From the NCBI GenBank assembly GCA_023630585.1, contig CM042540.1:15722574-15786573 (forward strand): DNA of 64,000 bases, given 5' to 3'. The notes beneath the pieces were generated by a model, which was given only the letters and a program-made list of their open reading frames with translations, did no database searches and was not told the origin of the DNA. Positions 56,685-64,000 of the stretch are shown piece after piece (within the stretch, counting starts at the first letter, position 1; each line of letters starts with the position of its first letter). This stretch comes from Cranoglanis bouderius (Eukaryota > Chordata > Actinopteri > Siluriformes > Cranoglanididae). The translations under genes and the position numbers were made by a program.

Positions 56685-56885
56685 TATAACCTGCCTCTGA
56701 ATATGTGAAACTTTCCAATCATCAGTATTGACACAACATTTAGACTGAAGTAGCAGACTTTAGTCATCAACTTTAAATATGTCCCTACACATGCACCAAG
56801 TCTGATTATGTTTTGAGTGAGAACTGATTTGTACTTTACCAATTTTTGAGAAACGTTTCCTTTTTTAATATATTAAAAAGATGCT

Positions 56886-57484
56886 ATAACCCCAATTCCA
56901 AAAAAAGTTGGGACCCTGTGTAAAATGTAAATAAAAGCAGAATGCAATGATTTGCAAATCTCATAAACCCATATGTTATTCACGATAGAACATAGAAAAC
57001 ACATCAAATGGTACCATTTTAAGAAAGAAATAAGGTAATTTTGAATTTGATGGTCACAACACGTCTCAAAAAAGGTTGGGATGGGGCAACAAAAGCCTGG
57101 AAAAGTAAGTGTTACTAAAAAGAAACAGCTGGAGGAACATTTTGCAACTAATTAGGTTAATTGGCAACAGGTCAGTAACATGATTGAGTATGAAAAGAAT
57201 ATCTTAGAGAGGCAGAGTCTCTCAGAAGTAAAGATGGGATGGAACTTGGATGGAAGCATATGTTGCTTTAAAACCTGTATACACCTTTCAGCATTGATGG
57301 TGGCTTTCCAGATGTGCAAGCTGCCCATTCCATAGGCACTAATGCACCACCATACCATCAGAGATGCAGGCTTTTGAACTGAGCACTGATAAAAAGCTGG
57401 ATGGTCCCTCTCCGCTTTAGCCCTCTTTAGTTTAGAGGATGTGGCGTCCATGGTTTCCAAAAAGAATGTTGGGTCTGATTCCAT
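56886..57484. mobile_element. Rearranged Tc1-like element
   Basis: Left arm 56886-57225 (AACCCCAATTCCAAAAAAAG terminus, 5' flank, plus orientation) stops at AAGATGGG, near the expected transposase start. The right arm 57226-57484 is catalytic-domain sequence on the minus strand (VQKPASLMVWWCISAYGMGS). Another inverted fusion; no intact gene. Confidence 0.65.
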
Positions 57485-57499
57485 CTTTGTGGAGTTCGA

Positions 57500-58425
57500 G
57501 TCGAGACCAAGTCCTTAACCGATTGAGTCTGAATCCAAATCTGAGTCCAAAAGGGGCCGAGTTGGATTCAAGTCCATGTCATAACAACAAGCTTCATGCT
57601 TTATTACTGTTTTTAATCTGTCTGTGAATGACAACAAACTAATTTTGTTATTAACACAGCTCTGTTCTTGTACCCTTTTTCATTTTAATTCCTAAAATGA
57701 AGAAAAAAAACCCGAAAATCCCTATCAGCAGCGTTTATGATATTTACTACATTAGGAGGTACATTTAACATTTTATGTGAAATTCAAGACTGGAATTACC
57801 AAATGCTAATGTTTAGGGGTGGGCGATATGACTACAATCTTATTTCACGATAATGATATGTTTTCTCAGGTAGGTCTATCAGTAGTATTCAAGTAAGAAA
57901 TACTATGGAAATTGATAAAGCAATTAAATGTAAAATAAAATAGACTTCACTGTATGACATTTACAATGATTCTTATTTACTGAAATTTACTGAAGTTATT
58001 CAGTCAAATGAGTGAGTTAGTGATTTTCTCTTTGTCTTTTGTTATTTGATTAACATTAATGACACAGACAGCAGCAGGTTTATTAGACTGCTGTCACTTT
58101 AAGACCTAATGCACAGATCCAATATACTGTATTGACACACCTCCGGTTTTTTCCCAACTGTTTACATTCACTTAAAACATAACCGACTGTGTTTACATGA
58201 ATAGACCTGCATTTTGACACGATGTGTGTGTATTTATTTGACCGTCCAAGCGTAATAAGCCGCTAAAGAGAACTCAATTCGGTACAAGCATGATGAGGCG
58301 GCTTTATGTGCGCGCGCTTCAGTTGTGTGCGCGCAGAAAGCGCCCTGGTCAGGCATGGAGACATTAATTAATTTCTTGTCTTAATGTTATGTTGTTATAT
58401 ATTTCTTATCTTTCTTTTCATGGTA
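57500..58425. other. Unassigned repeats
   Basis: GAGTCCGAGT-type sequence at 57500-57580 recurs inverted at 62020-62160. TAGGGGTGGGCGATATGA at about 57815 resembles a hAT terminus. No gene. Confidence 0.4.
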
Positions 58426-59084
58426 CATATGACCAGGGGCGTTAGCTGAACTGTTAATCATCCGGGGCTGAGTCCATTCTTCCGCATTAATTAAAAAAAA
58501 AATAAAAATAAAAAAATTTAAAACGTTCTTCTAAATAGACTGTTTCCAGTGTTTTTTGCACTTTTTCTTCGCTAGTAAGGGCTAATTGAAAATTGGACAA
58601 AAAGCTGGATTTATCATAAAACTTGCCTTGGGTGTTAGCACTGTTTGCAGGACTACCAGACCAATAACATAAAACTTTTTGGCTGTCAAACACGAGACTA
58701 TAGGCAGGGTTGCCAAATTTGGCTTCCTGGCTGGAGTGAGATGTGTGAATCAAATCATCTTTTGTGCTGTGCAGAAATGAGAATTATTGGATAAAATGTG
58801 CGTAACGCCATACATCACTTTTTTTCCATTTCTTTCTCACCATGCCCTTGTCTTTGCAGGCTTTTAACATGAATATGTTAGCCTTAAGGTTATCTTTAAG
58901 CTAGTGTGCTCCAAAACAATGACAAAATTTGCATTTAAAAGATATATGCATTCAAAATTTACAGTCTCTCTCTAACACCAATACAGATCAACAATTATGA
59001 TAACATCAATCTACACTTCAGGTTCTCATCAGATTTTCTGTCCAATCAAATGCTCTCTAGAATCTGAAGTGTCCCGCCCCCAAA

Positions 59085-59900
59085 ATGATAAAAATCCATG
59101 GTATTAACTGTCAAGTTCGGCTTATCCCGGCTAGTTATCACAAACAAGTGTTCCTGTACTGGTCACTTTTGTACAAGCACAATTTCTCTCCCAATAGATG
59201 TTTTATCTGGAACAATGGTAATATCACTTATAACAAGTCACTGTACAATTGTACACTGTATAATTGGTTCCAGTGTAGCATATTAATTGTAAACCAGCTT
59301 ATTGACAAGAATGGGCAATTATACACTTGTAAATGAAAAAGAATTAAAAAAATAATTAAGGCTATCCCCAGTGACATACCAACTTTAACCAAATCTTCAA
59401 CTGTAGATATTAATGTTTCAACCTTACAAAGTCCCCAACTTTTAGTAAATGATCTTTCTATTTTTGATAAACTTTTTAATAAGAATTTTATAAGAAACTC
59501 CATTATTGTCAGATCCAATCCTCCATGTAAACCAAGATGTCTTAAACCTCACCATTTATCATCTGGACATTAACTTTTAAATATAAATCTGTTATCTCTA
59601 CCTCATTTAGGGTTGACTTTAAAATGGACATGACAACAAAATTTAACAAAACCTTAAATTGAAAACCATATGATATTTTACTTTGTTTACAAAACCCAAA
59701 GTTTTCTGAAAAACAAAATTACATCATTAATCTTTTAATAATTTTAGCAAAGTTTTACATTCACAAGACAAGAGGAACTAAAAAAAAACCCTCATATATT
59801 ATCTTCTGTAACACTGTTCTTAAGGTACACTTTGACACCCATTCAAACATGAGTATCAATACAAAACAAGAAACATGAAAATGGTAAAAGTTCTAAAGCT
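59085..59900 (+). mobile_element. Tx1-like LINE ORF2 C-terminal scrap
   Basis: The plus strand reads LYWSLLYKHNFSPNRCFIWNN, then ILIVNQLIDKNGQLYTCK, and after a stop IKAIPSDIPTL and DKLFNKNFIRNSI. This resembles the region after the reverse-transcriptase fingers in Tx1/L1 ORF2 proteins. Several stops; assignment by resemblance only. Confidence 0.45.
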
Positions 59901-60250
59901 TTTCAAATTGATGTAACTGCCCAAACATTAATATGTTCTCTTCTATTGCTGTTGTTGTTTTTACTTTTTTTAAATTGTTATTTCCAATCTCAATAAAACT
60001 GGCTGGTGCAGGCTTTTTGTTATTACCTGTAATAATTGTGGAAAGGTGAAATACACTACAGCACTGATATTATTGTGAGGCTGTGAGCAGACAGTGTCAA
60101 TGCATTGGGGAAAATAGCGACCATTAATGTAAAAAAATGAAGTTGCTTGTCAGATTTTCCTAATAAGCAACCATATTTTTAAAACAAGCCCAAAAAAACA
60201 CGACCCGTGATTTTTTTCAAGTGACTTCAGAAGCCCAAAGTTGCGTATTA

Positions 60251-61153
60251 CAACCCCTGGCAAAAATTATGGGATCACCACACTTAGAGGATGTTCACAT
60301 GACTTTTTTACTTTGTAGCAAATCAACAAATCACAGATATGACACAAAACAATTTTCATTTAATAGCTGAACATTCTGGCTTCGTAAAACATACCTCAAA
60401 CAAATTAAATGAAATTGTTTTAATTAATTGCATATTTTTTTCCAAATCAAGTAAATCCCATTTCATTCAGCCGATTTCTTACAGTTCTGTCACAAACATT
60501 GACTTCTGTTACCGCCCATTTGTTTCGTTGTGCATTTTCTGTTTTCAAGGCATATTACTGTTGTTTTCTATACTGGCGCTTTGACATCTTCCTTGGTCTA
60601 CCTGTATATTTTCCTTTTATAACATTCCCATTTTGTTTATACTTGCACTAAATTTTAGACACAGCTGACTGGGAACAACCGACATCTTCTGCCACACTCC
60701 GTGTTGGATTTCATTCTTGAAGGCATTTTATAATCCTTTCCATTGTTTCAATTGACAACTCTCTTGTCGGGGCCGTGTTTCCTTTCAATTAGCCAAGTCC
60801 AACAGCTCAATAAGGTTTGTAAGCACTCTCTTTTAACTGCAGACTCATTTGCATTTTTTGTCTTGTGCTGGTATTTGTTCTAGAAATGCAAATTACCAGG
60901 TGATTCCATATTTTTTTCCTCAACATTGAGTTATTCCATAATTTTTTCCTCTACTTGATCTATAAAAAAAATGCCATTAATTAAAACAATTTAATTTAAC
61001 TTGTTTGAGGTATGTTTTATGAAGCCTGAATGTTCAGCTAATAAACAAAAATTGTTTTGTGTCATATCTGTGATTTGATTATTTGCTACGAAGTAAAAAA
61101 GTTGGGTGAACATCCTCTAAGTGTGGTGATTCCATAACCTTTGCCAGGGGTTT
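60251..61153 (-). mobile_element. Deleted Tc1-like element with long inverted repeats
   Basis: Ends CAACCCCTGGCAAAAATTAT and TAACCTTTGCCAGGGGTT form inverted repeats extending about 170 bp (CACACTTAGAGGATGTTCAC and its complement). TA flanks both. The interior (60480-60770) reads on the minus strand as a transposase DNA-binding domain (KYTGRPRKM-like) only; the catalytic domain is gone. Confidence 0.7.
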
Positions 61154-62164
61154 TACAAACGGACTTGGCAACTCTGATCTCAACGTCTCCATCCCCGGCG
61201 ACTTATAAACAGTGACCTTATACAGCGCGGGAGGAAATGTGATTGGTACCGGACCCAGCCAATTCAGAAGTTGCAGGGCTTCATTGGTCTAATTAAACCC
61301 CACACCTTCTCGATCCTGACACAAAAAAATTATATGAGCAGATTTGTGACTCTGCTGTACTTTTACATTGGCTTGATATTTAATTTGGCATGAGATTTAC
61401 TTGGGCAGCGTGAGAGCGTGAGACAGAGCCTGAAAGCGTGTGTCTCATGCCAAATGCGTGAGAGTTGGCAACCCTGCTATAGGCTAGTCTGGTGTCGCTA
61501 GCCAAAGGGAGGCACGACTAAGCTATCACTGTAGCTTAGTTTAGCTGCTACACTGCCATACAGAGTGCCTTATCTGTCCTCATGCTCTGCTCATATCATA
61601 TTCATGTAACTTATACATATTCACGAACTCATACAGACATTTACACACCTTGTTTTCCTGCTCAGCACGAGAGGATGTTACTGTTTCAGTTTCAACCCCT
61701 TTAATGGTTAAAAATAAATAAATAAAATCACCATATATACATTTTATCCATTTCCCCTCACACTGACTGTGAGCAAGTATTTGGCAGAATTGAGATCGTC
61801 AGCCAATAAGACACGAGTATTTCCACATATTTTCCTGTAAACCCTGTCTGATTGGTCTCGGCTCCGTTCACTGAAGATATAAAATTATAGGCTGTCTTCT
61901 TTTACTGATGTTCAGTTACATAGTGACAAACCGATCCAAGCGGAGCATTATTCGGGGCTAAAGAAAAAAACTTTGGGGCTACAGCCCCTATTGCCCAGGC
62001 CAGGTTACACCCCTGCACATGACGCGGACTCAACTGTACTCGGGAGTCCAAAATTTCTGAGTCCATGCCAAGTTCCAGTACAAATTTACCCAAGTGTGTG
62101 ACAAGTCCGAGTTCGTTCATAATTGGACTTGAGTCCGAGTCTGGGATCGAGTACCCCAACTCAT

Positions 62165-62505
62165 ATCACATATCACATATCAAATGTTTAAACTGAAGAA
62201 ATGTACTGTTTTAAGAAAAATTAAGGTAATTTTGAATTTGATGTCCACAACACGGGGGCAACAAAAGGCTGGAAATGTAAGTGTTACTAAAAAGAAACAG
62301 CTGGAGGAACATTTTGCAACTAATTAATCAAATCAAATTCAAAATAATCTTTTATTTTTTAAAATGGTACATTTCCTCAGTTTAAACATTTTATATGTTT
62401 TCTATGTTCTATTGTGAATAAAATATTGATATAAATCATTGCATTCTGTTTTTATTTACTTTTTACACAGCATCCCAACTTTTTTGAAATTGCAGTTGTA
62501 TGATA
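62165..62505. mobile_element. MITE-like foldback of the AACCCCAATTCC Tc1 family
   Basis: The left half (AATTTTGAATTTGATGTCCA...GGAGGAACATTTTGCAACTA) is in plus orientation. From about 62326 the same family's terminal region follows in minus orientation (ACACAGCATCCCAACTTTTT). Non-coding. Confidence 0.6.
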
Positions 62506-62665
62506 TGGGGTTGCACGTCAGGTAAAGGACTAGGGGAGACCTCAACAGTCAATGCATAGGTGTATGTTGAAACATTGGACACTTTTCTCATTCCATTGAT
62601 AGTAAATAGGTTTGGTGATGATGTAGTAATTTTTCAGGCTGCATCTTTCCACAGAACAAAGAGTG

Positions 62666-63320
62666 TAGGGATGCACGATATATCACCGGCCATATCAGAA
62701 TCGGACAATAAATTTAAATTTTTAATGTTATTGTTATCGGTCCAATAAGAAAATTAGGTCAATATATTAAAGCCAATAAATTATGGATTATTTCCTCCTG
62801 TTGAACCACTTCAGATGCACTCTGCTCGGCATGAGGTTTTTATTGGTGCCTTCCGCATAATGTGACACGTCAGCACTCAGCAGACTATGCACGCTTTAGA
62901 AGAGTTCATGCTAGAGAGAAGACACAATGTCGGCTGTGTGGGAGTTTTTCGTGGTGAAAAAAGAGGACATCAGAATTGCAATTTGCAACACCTGCCAATG
63001 TGAGGTAAAGCGAGGAGACAGTTTCACCATCCCAAAATCTATAAAAAATATCAGACAAAAGTCACTTCCAAACAAACAGTGGTACCCATTACCAATGTTA
63101 AGCCAGTACAACAATCTGCAAAGCAAAAGCAATCACATGCAAAGTTATGGAAATTATTGCACTTGACCAACCTTTCAGCATTGTTGAGGACCATGGATTT
63201 TGACAGCTAATCGAATTTATTGAACCCCACTACTGCCTCCCTAGCTGACAGTACTTTGCTGATGTTTCCAACAGTCTGTGGGTATTTATTGATGTAATAA
63301 TATGTTTTGGACTAAATATT
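62666..63320 (+). mobile_element. hAT-like element, 5' end
   Basis: TAGGGATGCACGATATATCA is a hAT-type terminus, followed by ATCGG-rich subterminal sequence and the start of a BED-finger ORF. The downstream part is not recognisable. Confidence 0.55.
62927..63166 (+). pseudogene. BED zinc-finger start of a hAT transposase
   Basis: The plus frame begins MSAVWEFFVVKKEDIRIAIC and continues CNTCQCEVKRGD, the VW-FF...CxxC start of a BED-type DNA-binding finger. The His ligands expected downstream (HL-x-H) are not seen, because the frame is lost around 63040. No catalytic domain follows. Fragment. Confidence 0.55.
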
Positions 63321-63329
63321 TTTACTTGA

Positions 63330-64000
63330 TTGGACCGTTTGGACCTTAGCCAGTGTAACAAGACATGTTTTTGTCGTAATATTATTGATCAGTGAACTAC
63401 TATGAGGCTTCATATGTGAGTTGCCTCAGTTTTGTAAGTCTTTGTTTGTATGTTGCTGGTCTGACAGAGCCGTTGATTGTAGCTTGAAATGGTTTGTGTC
63501 AATCGAATCACAAGAATCTTAGCTTTCCAAAGATATATTGCATGATTACCTATGTACACACAGCAGCTGTGTACATAGCATAGTTTTGCATTTAACAACA
63601 CAATGGCCCGCCGGTGGCTCTTGGAGCTTTAAGCGGTTAATTCAAAAATTCAAGCAAAACTGTTATCATTAAAAATCAAACACATACCTCCTTTGAATGG
63701 ATGGAAAAGTCCTCAGGAATTGGTACATCATTGTCTAGATGCAAACTGCTTTCATGAGCAAAAAAAAAAATAAATTGTTTGATTTGCATGTGCCTTGTGT
63801 GTATTATTTCACTTTTTGGTTCCCTCACCTTCAACGTTTTAAGTTTTGAACTCTTTTGGATACTTTTGTGTTTTTTCTCGCTGCTTGATGCTTGTTTGGC
63901 TAACAGCCTTCTGTGAGCTCTCTCCCCGTTCTGTCCACCACTTTCAGCTCGGCTGGTGAGTGAGTTAAAGCTCTCTGTATCAGTTGTGCTGATTGTTTAC
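63330..64000. other. Intergenic, nothing recognised
   Basis: AT-rich; no coding region or named repeat supported. Confidence 0.5.

Larger units (their letters stand above)
58705..61476. mobile_element. Inner hAT-like element with TSD
   Basis: Termini CAGGGTTGCCAA and TTGGCAACCCTG are perfect 12-bp inverted repeats. CTATAGG directly flanks both (58698-58704, 61477-61483); counting the shared C gives an 8-bp duplication. It holds a LINE scrap and a Tc1 element. Confidence 0.65.
58434..62015. mobile_element. Outer hAT-like element with 8-bp TSD
   Basis: The left end CAGGGGCGTTAGC matches the right end (CAGGGGTGTAACC read inward) at 10 of 13 bases. Flanks CATATGAC (58426-58433) and CACATGAC (62016-62023) match at 7 of 8, fitting hAT insertion. 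No hAT transposase is recognised inside; most of the interior is a second hAT-like element and its cargo. Confidence 0.6.

Noticed and set aside
58487..58753. Minus-strand 88-codon ORF
   Set aside because: Ends in a low-complexity Phe/Tyr run from poly(A) and crosses a hAT terminus; no domain.

Overview
The window looks like nuclear DNA from a teleost fish. It holds four intact fish-type olfactory receptor (OR) genes, all on the minus strand, in AT-rich sequence dominated by transposable elements typical of fish: many Tc1/mariner families, Tx1-like and L2-like LINEs, Ty3-type LTR retrotransposons, a retrovirus-like provirus and hAT elements, plus long (AT)n, (AAT)n and (CA)n microsatellites. 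No rRNA, tRNA, CRISPR or bacterial operon is visible.

Host genes. The ORs lie at 3742-4674, 14104-15039, 43245-44186 and 51960-52865. The first three are close paralogues; the fourth is divergent. Each has a single coding exon. Upstream of each I can see a TATA-like box, a splice donor and, at or a few bases before the ATG, a splice acceptor, so each probably has a short non-coding first exon. They would act in olfactory neurons as seven-helix odorant receptors.

Layout. 1-2090: 5' half of a Tx1-like LINE (minus). 2190-5115: LINE scrap, then OR1. 6304-11000: two Tc1 copies, each split by an LTR element with a target-site duplication (TSD). 11071-12420: LTR plus decayed gag. 14104-15150: OR2. 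15407-21880: Tc1, L2 and a deleted provirus with a nested solo LTR. 21881-30010: Tc1 copies, one nested inside another, and LINE tails. 30441-35450: decayed LTR-retrotransposon pieces and a Tc1. 35718-36878: Tc1. 37880-42351: a complete young LTR retrotransposon. 43245-44390: OR3. 44448-51107: LINE, LTR and Tc1 remnants, including a nearly intact Tc1 (47058-48624). 51960-53190: OR4. 53500-57484: Tc1 copies. 57500-63300: nested hAT elements holding a Tx1-like LINE scrap and a Tc1, then a hAT 5' end with a BED finger.

The most interesting object is the LTR element at 37885-42346. It has a perfect 5-bp TSD, a gag-like ORF and no pol. Inside gag is a C6H2 zinc finger with the exact metal-ligand spacing of the N-terminal finger of methionine aminopeptidase 1. 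A relative at 11498-12417 lacks the finger, which suggests host-domain capture. The finger is followed by nineteen 26-residue repeats. The sequence after the 5' LTR pairs with the predicted RNA 5' end, which points to Tf1/sushi-type self-priming; the 11-kb relative shows the same pairing. A second theme is recurrent inverted chimeras between Tc1 fragments.

All family assignments come from reading motifs and recalling repeat families. No database search was run.
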